From contig NW_019773925.1 of the NCBI RefSeq assembly GCF_001039355.2, positions 578,495-642,494 on the forward strand: a stretch of DNA of 64,000 nt, written 5' to 3'. The translations under genes were made by a program, and so were the position numbers. The notes beneath the pieces are model-generated. The model saw only the letters and a program-made list of their open reading frames with translations, was not told the origin of the DNA and made no database searches. How positions within the stretch are numbered: position 1 is the first letter of the stretch; each line of letters begins with the position of its first letter. Positions 1 through 12,685 of this stretch are shown here, in pieces. Origin of the DNA: Lingula anatina. Lineage: Eukaryota > Brachiopoda > Lingulata > Lingulida > Lingulidae.

Positions 1-263
1 CACTTGACACAATGCCTCACAAAATATCAGGAGTCTCTTCTTATAAAATTATTCTTGACACATCTGACAAATTGCTTTTCCAGAAGGAGAGAGAGTAGAG
101 AATGTAGATGTCAGAGTAGATTCTCCTCCTTTTCTAGATTTATGCATAGGATTGTAATCATCACAACATTTTTTTTCTGAAGTAAGAAAAATTGGTTTTA
201 ACTCCAACAAAAAAAATGAAGTAACTGTTACGTTTCAATATCACATGCCCTGTCTTCTTAAAG

Positions 264-2739
264 GCGTCCGTGAGAGTGCTCGCTTCATCTGGGACCAGGA
301 TATGTTTAAAACGGGCCAGCTTGCCAGGTTTGCCTGTAACTCACTTGTGGACACAGGACGCAAGTCCCCCTTCATGCTGGCCACTAATAACCTGCTGGGA
401 GACATGCACAACATTAACCTGGTGTTGAAAGGGTTAAAACAAAAGATTAAGTTATTGAAGTAAGTGCTGACACAGAGGTTTGTGTAGAGAATGAAGCTAG
501 AAGTTAACACTTGCTTTAAAGGTGCATACAAAGTCAATTTTTTGTCACAAAAACCAACCAAATGCCAGCATATAGTTTCAAGTAGAATAACTAAGAGAAT
601 TACCAAAGGGCATTGTTTAATTTTACCCGAAAATGATGTTTGAACGGATTTTTCTGCTGGCATTCTAAGCTGTATGTCAATGGGGCAGGAAAGTAGGTCA
701 CGAAAGTAGGTTAAATTTACAACCAAAAATTTTAAGAAAGGAGCAGTCTAAAGGTCTTTTATGGCTGATCGAGTGATCTATTCAGTTTATCCCTTGGCGT
801 GTCGAATTTATTTAAGTCATATAAGAATCTAGTAGAAGTGGTTTACATGTGTTACTGGGAATCCACGCTCCACCGATGCTCGGTTCGTATGTACCTTTAA
901 GACCAAAACTTTGAAATAGAATTAGTAGTTCACCAAGACGAGAATATTAGGGCTGTTTTAGAATAAGAAAGAGAAATGTTCAAAATTTTAGACTGATAGC
1001 TGACACATGAGAAACATATATCCCATAATTTTAGCTCCAAAGATGACCCTGACCTTGACCTTTGGGCCAGAGAGCTGGAAAGAAGGAGAGAGATAGAAAA
1101 AGAGAGAATGGAGGAAGAGTTGAGACTTGAAGAAGAAACAGGACATTTAGAAGAAGAAGAGGAGTATCCAGAGGAAGGAAATATTTCTCATAGGTTTATT
1201 CAGGGATCAGAGGAGCTTCCTGGACCACTGCATTCTGGGATGCCTCCAAATGACTTGCAAAATGGCGGTGTTGATTTGACAGGTGAAAAAGTACACAGAT
1301 CAGAAAGTGTTGACAAAGAAGTGTCTGTTCCAGAAAAGACAAGTGATTTGGCTTCAGGAAAGCATCAGGTGGGCAATGAGGGCAGTGCTGAACAAGTTTC
1401 ATTGAAGGAAAGAGAAACGGAAGATTTGGCAATCAAACCAAAGCCCTCAGACCCACAGGGTGGTAAGTCCACATTACCACTGCCCAGAAGTGCCAGAAAC
1501 AACTCCAGTTTAGACTCAAATGAGGAAATTGATGTCATTGGCTTATCACCAACTCAAAAAACTTTCCCTTCAGTACCCAGTTCAACCAGTGTCTTAAGTG
1601 AAGTGGACCAGTTGTCGAATGCTGGTCAGTCTCAGCAGACAGAGGAGACATCTTCTAGTGATAAGGCTTCAGATGGAGTCTCAAAGGTTGTTGACAACTC
1701 AACTGCCATCCAGGCAAAAGCAGCAGATAGTGAAGGTGCTGCCAAGGAAAAACTGCCTACTGTTGGCTCCACATCCCAAGACCAGTCTGTGTCAGCAGTA
1801 ACAAAGACTGTACCCTCAAAATCAGATGTGATCAGTGTGAGTGCATCATCTTTGCCCACTCCCCAGGCTGGTCTTGGAGAGTACAAACTGTCTCCAGTGC
1901 CCTCTAGGGTTAAGTTGGTTGGGAGCAGTGTCTGGACACCAGTTGCCAAGGTAACCATAGTTCTGTAATGGGTATTTTAGAGTAATTCAATAAATAAAAA
2001 CTGCTGAAGCTGTCAAAGCATAGTACTGTACTTAATATTTTCAGGGACATATATCATTGCTTCTGGCCGTTCACATAGATAAATTATATACATAATTTTT
2101 GTGGTGTCTTTATCAGAATCTTACCACTTTGGACAAACCACAAGAAAACAACAGGAACCAACAAGAAAAGAGCCCCCCAGCAGAGACTGGACCCCCAGCA
2201 GAGCAGGAGGCTCCCTCTGGTGGCAATCAGAAATCTTCAGACACCAGCATAGACTTGGACGTAGAGGAAGACAGACACTTAGTGGCAGAACAGCGACTGA
2301 GAGAACACATTCATCAATTACAAGATCAACTGGAGAAGAAACTTGACAGTGTGGAACAGCAGGTGGATTGTAAGTACAATATATTCTGTAATTTTTTTAT
2401 TAAAATATTATTATTAGTATTATTATCCATTTTTATTTATTATTATTATTATTTTTTTTTTTTTGCAGATATTTTGTAAATGCAACACAACACAGTTTTT
2501 GCATGATAACTTTGTTTAGATGAAAATTATCAGAATGGAACAAAACTGGATTTAAGTGTAAAATAACATTAAAAATGACAAGTAACATGATTTTTTTTTT
2601 TTCAGTTTTGGAGGCAGAAATTATAGGTGGCAGCTCAAGTCAAGATGATCCTCTTGAAGACGTTGCACAGCTGAAAAAGTCCCTTCATAGTATTCTCTTT
2701 GACCTAAGCAAGGTGAAGAGGATGGCCTTATACCACTGA
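264..2739 (+). CDS. 3' part of an unrecognised acidic protein with C-terminal coiled coil
   Basis: Four exons join in frame: 264-459, 1035-1950, 2117-2369 and 2606-2739, each with AG before and GT after, ending in TGA at 2737-2739. The first visible exon is a well-packed stretch rich in conserved-looking residues (FIWDQDMFKTGQLARF and LATNNLLGDMHNIN). The second starts with an acidic segment and an Arg/Glu helix (DPDLDLWARELERRREIEKE), then a long Ser/Thr/Pro/Glu-rich region that looks disordered. The third and fourth form a predicted coiled coil (LREHIHQLQDQLEKKLDSVE) ending in SKVKRMALYH. The first exon begins in mid-codon, so the 5' end lies to the left of the window. I do not recognise the family; a cytoplasmic scaffold or adaptor is only a guess. 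Confidence is high that it is a real spliced gene and low on function. Confidence 0.75.
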
Positions 2740-2966
2740 CACCAGCTCCAGCCCAGTTTATAGAAATAGGTTGCAATTCACAAAGAATCTGCAGTCAAAA
2801 ACCATTATTATATCTAAACATAAATTCTGCATTTTGTAAGGGACAAAATTATTGGACAATCCATTCACAAGCAATTCATAAAGACGTATCCCTTTGAGAA
2901 ATAGAAATTATACAGATGTGCTCTTTTGTGGTGAATGAAGTTTCTGGAGCAGAGGATCCCAGTTGT

Positions 2967-2972
2967 AATAAA
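2967..2972 (+). terminator. Candidate polyadenylation signal of the left-edge gene
   Basis: AATAAA lies about 230 bases after the TGA of the left-edge gene, a usual distance for an animal 3' UTR. Such hexamers are common by chance in AT-rich DNA, so this is tentative. Confidence 0.35.
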
Positions 2973-3344
2973 AGAAAACAAATGAAAGCTGGTTTTCTGT
3001 GTTCATTTTCTGTAAAACTTGTGACTTTGTAGGGTTTTTTTACTTCAAGTAAATGGGGTAACATTAAATTCACTTTCAACAAAATGATTGACAATTAAGC
3101 AACAAGCAGCCCACAAAATTGGTACGCAATATTTTAATTGTCAATGATACAATGACTAAAAACAATTTTTTTTTTTTTGTGAACTTAGGCCTTTTCCACA
3201 TGAATTTCTTCTTTTGCAAAACCCACCAAAAAAAAAAATAAAATAATAATAATAATAAAACAGATATTTCTAATTAAAAAATTTGTAAAACTTCACAATG
3301 CATTGCAATGCAATTACACAACGTATTGGATGAAAGCAAGCCCT

Positions 3345-3351
<7 letters not shown>

Positions 3352-3379
<28 letters not shown>
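3352..3379. repeat. Poly-T tract
   Basis: An almost pure run of about 27 T in the region downstream of the left-edge gene. It could be the poly-A tail of an inserted retroposed sequence read on the minus strand, but I saw no retroposon body beside it. Confidence 0.7.
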
Positions 3380-3382
<3 letters not shown>

Positions 3383-3871
3383 ATAAATTATATTTTACAG
3401 AATTATAAATGAACACTCAATAAATGTTTACAGATTAACATTCCTGTACAAGTAAAAGTTCTGGGGTGGAAGCTCAAAATGACATTGCAATGAACCTTCA
3501 CGAAAATGGTGTAAAAAGCATATGGTTACAGCATTCTGACTCTGTTTTGGTCTGTTAAGTGTCATTAATTTCTTATCCCTTTTGACATTAATGTCAAATA
3601 TACTAATATTCACAATTCAAAACCCATTTCAATCTGTAACTCGTAACAGAGTCACAATAATGAAGGAATGATAACATATGGCACACAAATATTTAGCTTA
3701 AGACTCAAGACTCAACTAAAATGGTCACAAGGTGGAAAAAACTACTGGGAAACAAAGCCCTTTATTATCATGGTGTTCTCTCATTATATGTAATGTAAAT
3801 GGCATTACTAATGCCACAAAAATAATATATACAAATCTGGATCCAACTTAGCTCTCTCACTCATGCCTTAT

Positions 3872-5119
3872 CAGTCTGCGCCAAAAACTTTTTAGACTAC
3901 TAGCCCTTCGGGCTAGCAGACTCTCAAACTTTACTAGCCCGAACCAAAAATCACTAGCCCAATTTAAATAATTCATTTAAAAAGTTTAAGCAGATGTTGT
4001 AAAGAGTTGTGGTACCATACTGTACTTTCTTGAAAACCTTATTATAGAAGTAGAGCAAGTGAATAACAAAGTCAATCAGGTTAATTTTCAGTTGATGGGG
4101 TGGTAAAATTGATTTAAAATATAATTAATTATTTAATATTGAAAAAATTCCCTTTTTTAGTATGTAATACTGAAAAAAGTTACCCTTACTTTTCATATTT
4201 TTATAATACCTTTCTTTCCATTTTTATATGCAATCAAATTTTTTTTTTTAATTCCTATTCTTTTTATTGACAATGGCTCTTTTCCGACAATTTATTTCCA
4301 ATAACATCAGTACATAATGCCACTTCTAATTTAAAATACATAGGTACTGTGAAGGTAATTAAACAAACGTCTTGCAATTTTTTTGGTTACAATTCTTTTG
4401 GTTATACAACTGTAAAAACAACTTTTCAAGTGTGGAGGGGTAGCCATGGCATAAACCCAACTATGCCACATTGTCAAGAATAGTTCATAGGGTATTTATG
4501 TCACATGTAACTGCCAGGGTCTTATTGTTTTTAAAAGGCAATAAGCAAAGGAAAATGTATTGACTCGTGGATATTAAAATTATAAATAAAAAATATAAAC
4601 AAAAAAGGAAATAGAATACTACACCCCTCAGTCTGCTAAGTGGTCCTAACCCAAATGTTCTATGAGATAATGCATACATTACACTTGCTTCGGAGACAGT
4701 GTTGTTTTGACAAAACCTGTTGCTAGTACCAAGGAATTCCGGTCTGATCCAGTAACTTGATTGACAGCAATTTGTAGTCATGACAACGAACTGGTCAAAT
4801 AAGAAGATGCCGACAAGCTGATCAGACAGACTGCTGCTATAAATAACTACAGTGAAGTTATTTATAGCAACTAATCAATATTCAGTAGTTAGAGCTAGGT
4901 GTGAGAGGCATATCATACTATCTAGAAACGTCAAATTAGAGGCAGGGACAAAGAAGACTGGCGACTTATATTTTTGAAATCTTACTGAGTGTTACAATAG
5001 GCTCAAAATTTCAACTAGCCCGTTCGGGCTAGTGCTTTGTAAAATTTCAACTTTTTTACTAGCCCGGTGCCACTTTAGGTAGGCAATTGCCTCGGGCTAG
5101 TGCCTAACGTCGCAGACTG
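3872..5119. mobile_element. 1.25 kb non-coding DNA transposon with TIRs and 6-bp target duplication
   Basis: The ends are CAGTCTGCG and its exact reverse complement CGCAGACTG, flanked on both sides by CCTTAT (3866-3871 and 5120-5125), a perfect target-site duplication. Inside each end are subterminal palindromes built on CTAGCCCG (3900-3917 region and 5012-5040 region), with further ACTAGCCCG copies in both orientations. No transposase-like ORF is present, so it is a non-autonomous element. The CAG...CTG termini recall hAT elements, but hAT usually makes 8-bp duplications, so the superfamily is open. Confidence 0.85.
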
Positions 5120-5238
5120 CCTTATTATGGGGATGTTTTAGCCCATACTTCTTCATATTGTAAATTACTCAATACATATGACAACTAAATTTTGTAGCAA
5201 TGCCATATAACTGATTAACTTGTTATAATTTATGGGAT

Positions 5239-5244
5239 TTTATT
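5239..5244 (-). terminator. Candidate polyadenylation signal of FBXW5
   Basis: AATAAA on the minus strand about 220 bases after the FBXW5 stop codon. Tentative because the local sequence is very AT-rich. Confidence 0.35.
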
Positions 5245-5461
5245 TTTTGTTTTTCAAAATTGCCCTTTTCGGACTACAACTCTCAAAACTAAGTGGCTTA
5301 ATATAATAAACAAAATTATTATCCAGTAAAACAAAGCTGATTCTTTGTATGTTTAATAGGCATGTTTAATAGGCTATGTAGCAAAGAATTTAGTCTTTTT
5401 TGGGTCACGCAGACCTTTTTTTCTGTCCTTGACCTTGGACTTATTACCAACTGTAAAACAT

Positions 5462-8400
5462 CTAAACTGCAGTCTCTTTTCTAGGCCAGGGGTCACCTTT
5501 CAGCTCTCTTTCCCTGATACCTGACCTCCAGACTCTGACCTTAAAATCGTCACTAACAGTCACCAGCATCTCTCTGTCCACAGGATTGAAGGCAACGCAG
5601 TTCACCACGTTGTCGTGAGGGAGTTTGGCCAATTTACAATAGTAGTTTCTGTCCCATAGGTATGCATGTTTGTCCTCTGATCCACTAGAATTGAAGGAAT
5701 GAAAAGGTTTATAGTTAGATTTGTACATAACAATTATAATTACATTCATCAACAACCACATACCCCAGTACATGCACAAAAAAAAAAAAAAATACTGACA
5801 CATCTAGTATATTTTTCTCATAGTAACAATGTTACAGTACTATAAGTATTACCATTAGTTGTTCAAAATTACAAACTGAATAATTATGATTTTTTTAGAA
5901 AAAGATTATTACTTCTTCAAAAAAGACTTCTTCACTTCTCAAAACTGCTAATTTCTGTCAAACAACATGCAAAATATTTCTTATCAATTCATATCTGATA
6001 TTAAGTATGTCTGCAGGTACATTTACACGCAATTAAATACACATACTGGTATAAACACACAAAAACACATTTATGAACACTGACAAATGCACGCAAAAAA
6101 CATACATGTAACACACGCACGCACGCATGCAGGCACGCGCACACACACACACGCACACCTGCTAATATCCTCTACCAGGGTGACACTGACAGACTAAATT
6201 TTCACAGATATGTCTCTAGATAAATAGACAGTCATTTTGGTATGATGTCGCATCAGCAAAAAAAAGTCCACAATAATAACTGTGGCCCTGGTAGAGGGTC
6301 CACCTACTAACACATACAGTATAACCTCAAAGATAAACATCTACCCACCTAGCTACATATTTATCACAAACATCCAAAAATATGTAAAAGCAGTCTTCAC
6401 TTGGCGTAAACCCCCGATGACCTTTGTAGAGAACCCCAATGTCCTTCATCTTGACAAGGTCAATTACATGCATGTCTATCTCTTCTTTTATTGGGGGTAT
6501 CCAAGTGTCATCCCTCACCAGGTGGCTGTCTGATCGCCAGGAACGGATGTTCACATAAAGAAATCTAGGATAATGGAGAACAATTAATGATATAAGCCTA
6601 GAGATAGAAAATCATTATGGTAATAATCAGAGCTCAACATTACCGTAACCTATTTCACTTGGTTGCTACTGAACGCAACCAGGCTAGGTGGTTTGGCTGC
6701 TGTTCCAGATTTAAAACAAAATATTTCTCGAGGAGGGAAGGGGGGGAGGGGCTTACCAAGCATGCAATGAAATACTTATTACTTTCTAACTGATACTCCA
6801 GATTCAAAAATAATTCCAAATAGAAAGTAATGCAAGTTCCACTGTTTTTCTGACAAAATAAAATTTAAGGAAATGTAATATATTATTGCTATCTTATAAT
6901 CAACACAAACAACTACTGTTCATGTTAACCAAGAGGAGCCAATGCCATAAAACAGACTGGAAAACATACCATAAAAGAAAATTATTCATAATGGAATAAG
7001 TTTCATTGTTGAGCAACTGCATGGGTGAAAGTTGTAAATTTAAAACTAAAATTCCAAAAACATAGCTTGGAATTCCTTATCATGGATCATTAAAAAAAAA
7101 AAAACTTTCAAAATAATGACTGAAAATCCCAAAATCAGGCATAATCCTGAAAACTTTCACCCATGAGCTATATGTCTTCAGTGTGACTGACCCCATAGCT
7201 CCTTGCTGATCCTTACCTTTGGTCTGGAGATAAACAAAGTCCTATAATCTGTCCCTTCATTTGGAACATGTAATCAGGAGAGGAATCTTCCTCCAAGAAG
7301 TGAATTAGCTCCCCGTCCAAGTACAATCCCGTCTCGACTCCAACGTCTATTTTCTTTATACCAATTTGATGCGGCACAAACCCCTGCGTCCCAGCTGTGA
7401 AGATCAGATATTTTTGATTACTTTTCATGGCGTCTCTCCGCTGCCAGTACAGCCTGGCCAGCTCATCTTGTGTCAGTTCATCTATGGAGCTGTCATCCGA
7501 GTCCTCACGTTCCAAACAGCCAAGAAAATCCTGTTCTGAACCCAAATGCTGCCTTATGTCTTCTCCGTTAATTTTAACATCTTTTTCCACAGCCTGCCTC
7601 TGGTCTAACTGTGACCCTGCAAGGCCATACTGATTAATAGATGAGTCTGTTTGGGCATCATGACTGACCTCCGATACTGATGGATCAGATGGGCCTTCTG
7701 TACACGCTGGCATGTAATTTCCCCAATCTGTGTCATGAACATCACCACAAGATGGTGGCACTGTCTGGACCACATCCCTTTCCCATCCGCTGCCACCAGA
7801 AGGATTGCTCACCTCTCTGTTAAGTTGAGATGTGGATTCATCAATTTGGGATGCATCTTTATTTCCATGCTCTTCTTGAAAATATAAATGAAATAGGTAA
7901 TTTCTGTTATCCTCTCCTAAATCAGCACCCTCTTTTGCCAATTCCTGCCTATTATCAACCGAAACAAGGTCAACCTGTCCTGAATGAAGGTCACGTTGCC
8001 CTGAATTTGGGTCACTGTGTCCTGAATGTGAGTCAATCTGAGTTGGATCTAGGTCCGCATGACCTGCATTGTTTTCAAAGTGACTCAGATAAAAGGAATT
8101 GCCCCCAACAGCTTGCAGCTGCTCATCTCCTGTGTGTAAATGTATATGAATATCCTTAAAGTCTACTTCCGGTCCCAGCCTCTGTTTCCTGTTACTATGG
8201 TGATCACGAGATACAGCCATGTTGCACGATGCATCTAGGGAACTTTCTGTTTCTTGTTTGGATTTCTTTGAGGCAGCTTCATCTTCATGACAATCGGCAA
8301 ACATCAGATACCTAGTAAATAAGACCATTGGTTGAAGTTATAAAAATAAATTTAGCTCGGATTCAGTTTCATGTTGAAAGCATTACCTGATATTGTATGA

Positions 8401-11362
8401 AAAGCTCAATTTACAAAAATGGGTGACAATGGCCACGACAGAGGCAGGTGACGGCTATATGTACAGACACATCTGACAAAATGTTAGAATACCTTACAGC
8501 AATACTGTGGAGCAGGCATTTGGCTGTATATCATTCTCATGCCAAACTATCTTATTATCAATTTGTTATTTCAAAAAATTTTACACAGTAAATAAGTTAA
8601 CATAAAACACCACATGTTGAATCTTTTATGTATTTACAATAATTCCTAGAGTTTTTTTACTGCCTCTCATTTTACCTGGAGGCAAAACCTTCACTGTAGC
8701 AGAACATCACTCTCCTCTGCTGCCAGTCCGACATTTCAAAGTCAAACTTTTCATCTTTATTCACCTAAAAAAGTAGTATACATGTTATTTTTTTAACATT
8801 TTGCTCCAAACTGTTTTAAGACTTTAATTTATTAGCTAATGACATTATCCTATCACTTGATGTGCAATACGTATTTTAGATATTATTCATTTCAGGAAAT
8901 TCCATATGTAAAACCTATTCAAAACTGTCAATATTAAACGAAAGGATGGTAAATAAATAAGCCTTTTTGGCCTATTAAATTGTAATAAAATAAATTGATT
9001 AATACATTTTGAATACTTCATCTTTACTAATTTTTTTATCATTGTGATCAGAAATTATAATCACATGGCAAAAATTACTCTTAGACTCAGTGAGAAACTA
9101 TGAAAAAAACTTGTAATCAATTAATCAGAAACAGACTACTTTCTAATACCTTGGCCACAAAGACCTGTGAGGAGTTATTGGCTGACCACCCAAGCTCCCC
9201 AGTTAACATAAACTCCTGGTCCAAGTATGGAGACAGATAGAAGTCGCCATACATGTCAAATGGAGAGTTGGGATAGAACCACACCAACTGGGGTACTTGT
9301 AAATGATCACCGGCTGAAATGGCAGTTAGAGGTATATGAGACAGAGGATCTCATTGGTCAAAAATATTGTTAAAATTTTTAACTTTATATGAGAAAGAAT
9401 ATTTCATTGGTGGAGATTTGAAAAAATGAAATTCAGAAACTAAAGATTATTTCATTGGCAGAAAAATCTGAATTATGAAAATATGAGAGATAATATTTCA
9501 ATGGCATAAAATTTGGACATCTTTTCATTGGTTTATACCAAATGTCTCCCCAAATGGACACAATGACACTTGAACATTCTTCTGATGCCAAATTATGTGG
9601 AGTTACCTGCTTTTATATTATAGACCACAATAATCCCATCAAATTCATTGGACTGTGGCCCGACAGCGAGTATTAAGCTGTCATCATGGTTGAACTTGGA
9701 GAACTGCGGAAATTTCATGGTTGTGTCGCGCACATTGATGTTATATTTCAAAGAGATGGGGTATTCAGCACTCCAAACCTAAGGAAATAATGGAATACGA
9801 TATATTGTCACATATTGGCCTTGTATTTCAAACCTGGGCAACCTGTTGAATATGTCTTTGGAATATAGGGTTTATTGTACAAGCATATTGATGTTTTGTT
9901 CAAAAGAGATAGGGTACCCCATGCTTCAAGCCAAATAAAGCAGTGGATATAATAAACATCTCTTGCATATAAAACCATTTTTTTTTTTTAACTTTTTTTA
10001 AAAGTAGGTATCATTACATTATATCTCAAAAAAAAAAATGGTTTTATATGCAAGAGATGTTTATTATATCCACTGCTTTAAAAAAAAACTCTGTGATCTA
10101 AATCTCAGTAATTTACATACACTTTTATGTAGCAATATAACAACTAATTTCCACGGAAATTTCAAGATCTTTCATTAAATCACCAACTTGGGTTCACCAA
10201 TACCACTGACATATATTCCATAATAGTTATCTTAATACCTGTTTTTATACCCGTTTTTGAGTTCTAAATCTTAATTATTGTCTTGCTCTTGTAATGGACA
10301 AGGTGACTGGTGAATTTCACTTACAAAAGAGAAAAAAACAACAGAAATGCATACCTGTATACAGTATATATTCAGAACCTTTATCTCATTATAATTTTTT
10401 CTCTAACAAGTCAAATTGAAACTGATCAGAAATCAACTAACCTTAACGTGCCCGTCTTTTGAAGAGGTGGCAAAAAATTTTCCGCAGTGAGCAAAAGAGA
10501 CATAGAGCACCTCATCAGTGTGTTGGGTGAGCTCTTCACTCAAAATGTCAGGAACATGATAGAACAGCCGGCGATACTCATCCTTCCAGGAGGGGATGCC
10601 CTCTGGTAGTGAGGGACTCCTGGGTAGAAATAAATGCATTTTTTTAATCATTGATATTTGAACTTTTTGGAGGATTTTTTATATCAGGGGCGGATCCAGA
10701 GATATTTTCTGACAGTCTTCCAAATTATCTCTGTTGATCTATCCTCTATTTTTTACCGTCTTCTGATGGAAAAAATTAGATACCCATCAATGTACTCATC
10801 CAGAAGATGGCCTCAATCTGCCCCTGCATATTCAATATTCTTTTGCATCATATTGAATTACTATAAAATTATACTGTAGTACTTAGTATTCTCCATATAA
10901 TATTGCAGATTTCTTTGAGAGTTATAAAGACTTAGAGAATTAATAAAGAATATCATTTAAAAAAAAAACTATAATAAAGGACTAAGTTCTAAAATGGAAA
11001 TAAGTCTTTTTTGGAAGTGACTAAAATTGGGATAATTTTTAAAAAGTGAAATAACAGCAAAGTATGTGAATATATCTAATCTCAAAATAATACTGTTTAA
11101 GAATAATTAAAACAACAAATAGCCATAAATTACAATAATAAGGAAAAAATAAGACTCCCTAAAAAAATTAATTGAGTAGAAATATTTTGCCTTACCCTTT
11201 GACATTCCATTTACAACATACAATCTCTCTCCATAAGAATTCATCCTGCGAGATTTTATACCAGTCTTTACAGACTAGCCCAGCTTGTATGATATCTAGA
11301 CCAGGGAGGTAGGAAAATATGTGCAGCAGCACACCATGCGGGATTCTTTTCCAAATGCTCAT
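5462..11362 (-). CDS. FBXW5: F-box/WD repeat-containing protein 5
   Basis: Eight coding exons (minus strand order): 11362-11196, 10619-10442, 9778-9607, 9313-9150, 8764-8676, 8311-7217, 6564-6349, 5684-5462. They sum to 2304 bp, an unbroken frame of 767 residues. The start MSIWKRIP is followed by an F-box (about residues 7-45, LVCKDWYKISQDEFLWREI), then WD40 repeats including HTDEVLYVSFAHCGKFFATSSKDGHVKV and a final repeat VASGSEDKHAYLWD, both closely like vertebrate FBXW5. FBXW5 is a substrate receptor of SCF and CUL4-DDB1 ubiquitin ligases, with reported targets in centriole duplication and TOR signalling. At 767 residues it is clearly longer than the about 566 of the human protein; the excess lies in the 1095-bp exon 8311-7217, which inserts an acidic, low-complexity segment between WD repeats. 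The ATG is preceded by a splice acceptor (exon starts 11368), so the 5' UTR is split. Confidence 0.93.
6090..6160. repeat. CA/CACG microsatellite
   Basis: A run dominated by ACAC and ACGC dinucleotides, with flanking CA-rich sequence, in the FBXW5 intron between the exons ending at 6349 and 5684. Confidence 0.7.
9936..10080. repeat. Long perfect inverted repeat in an FBXW5 intron
   Basis: The arm 9936-9988 is the exact reverse complement of 10028-10080 (53 bp with no mismatch by eye, including the T/A run), separated by a 39-bp loop. It sits in the intron between the FBXW5 exons at 9778 and 10442. It has no obvious target duplication. A transcript would fold into a strong hairpin. Confidence 0.9.
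10685..10829. mobile_element. Short TIR element, CAGGGGCGGATC type
   Basis: It begins CAGGGGCGGATCCAGAGAT and ends ATCTGCCCCTG, with inverted copies of a GTCTTC/GAAGAC motif inside. The flanks read TATAT and CATAT, an imperfect 5-bp duplication. A related element lies in the opposite orientation near 60811-60980, sharing the internal segments GACAGTCTTCC and TTGATC. Non-coding. Confidence 0.7.
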
Positions 11363-12685
11363 ACTACACTGAAATTGACAGGCAACAAAATCCTTTTAGA
11401 AGCAGTCTGTTCATCAAGCAAACCTTAGTTAAAGGGATACCAACTGTTTGTTTTGGCCAAAAAATGAATTTTCCTGTGGTAAGCAACAATTTTCCCCAAA
11501 TTACCAATGCTTAAAGAATGATCAATCCATTCTGAAATTTACACCTTTTTTTCCCCAAAAAGTTTGGTTTTTGTAATAATCTCTCCAGAGATTATTACAG
11601 AGGGTAGTCATCTATGGAGAGCTTGTGATCTGATGGAACTTGATCTGATGACAAAAACATATTTCAGAATAATTGTGATAATTAACTGCTGTTTTGGTGG
11701 TAAAAGTCAATTTATTACATTTCTATTAGTTGTTTACAATGTATTTATGTGAAATATGCATCTTAAAGAGTTGCTATGATCCCTTAAATTTTTTCAGAGC
11801 CTACTGGAAATTGATCTCTTTTATATCGTAGCATAGTTTCATTTTCCAAATGTTCACTATAAAACTTCGCCCAACCCTTTTTTGGATCAATTGATCAAAT
11901 GTTGCAAACATTCAGACCAATGAACCTTCGGACTATCACAACGGATTAACCCTTATATTATCCCACTCAATCTGCTGTTTACCAGAAAAGGGAGAGCCAT
12001 GTTGATAATAGAGCTGTATGCTGTCATTTCTGAACCTAAGGATGCCTTCAGGGTTTGTTTCAAGTCACAGGAGTCATATGAGGCATTGCTTTAATAGTGT
12101 ATTAAAAAAGGGGTGTAACTGAAATGCGCAATACACTGCAATACAGCACAACACAGCGCAATACACTTGATAACACAAGTCCAGTTGCAAGTAAACACAG
12201 GAAAGGGTAATCTCAAATAAAATAGGGCGATATAAAAGCAAAATATAGTGCATAGTAATTAATATTGCTGATTCAACTTGACAATTTTTTCATTGTTTGG
12301 TCAGTCGCCATGTTGGCGAGTAGCTCTTCTTGGCCAGTAATATATCCAAGAAGAGCCACTCGCCAACATGGCTGCCAACTGGACAATATAAAAGTCTTGC
12401 TGATTTGTTAAGTTATATCAATGATATTACTTACCTAGCAATATAGGTTGTTTTTATATCACCCTGCTTTGCTGGGAATGGTCATTTCTTTTGTGTAATT
12501 GCAACTGGATTTGATTTTTAAAGTTTATTGCACTGTGTTGCGCTGTATTGCGGTGTATTGCGTATTTCAGTCACACCGTTAAAAAAGTGAAAACATAAAC
12601 GAGGCTGTGCATATTTATGTCATGAAGTCATGAAGGATAAAATAAACTACATTTTGGTGAATTCTCTCCAATTTCTAAACCTACC
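11363..12685 (-). promoter_or_regulatory. Probable split 5' UTR of FBXW5
   Basis: The first FBXW5 coding exon starts at an acceptor (exon base 11368) six bases before the ATG. Upstream on the minus strand a good donor, ACGAG|GTAGGT, ends a possible non-coding exon at 12685. This would make an intron 11369-12684 containing the palindromic element at 12111-12578. The transcription start is not identified. Confidence 0.4.
12111..12578. mobile_element. Palindromic 468-bp TIR element with 9-bp target duplication
   Basis: Long imperfect terminal inverted repeats, rich in GCAATACA and GCGCAACACAG motifs, start GGGTGT and end ACACCG. They are flanked by TTAAAAAAG on both sides (12102-12110 and 12579-12587). 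Near the centre is a second hairpin, GCCATGTTGGCGAGT ... ACTCGCCAACATGGC (about 12308-12373). No ORF is present. The 9-bp duplication resembles Mutator-type (MULE) elements. Confidence 0.85.

Noticed and set aside
241-726. 161-residue minus-strand open frame over the first exon
   Set aside because: It overlaps a clearly spliced + strand exon and continues into intron; it is antisense shadow.
5462-5803. Single-exon reading of the last FBXW5 exon extended to 5803
   Set aside because: The acceptor at 5685-5686 joined to 6349 restores VASGSEDKHAYLWD, matching the family; the extension is intron.
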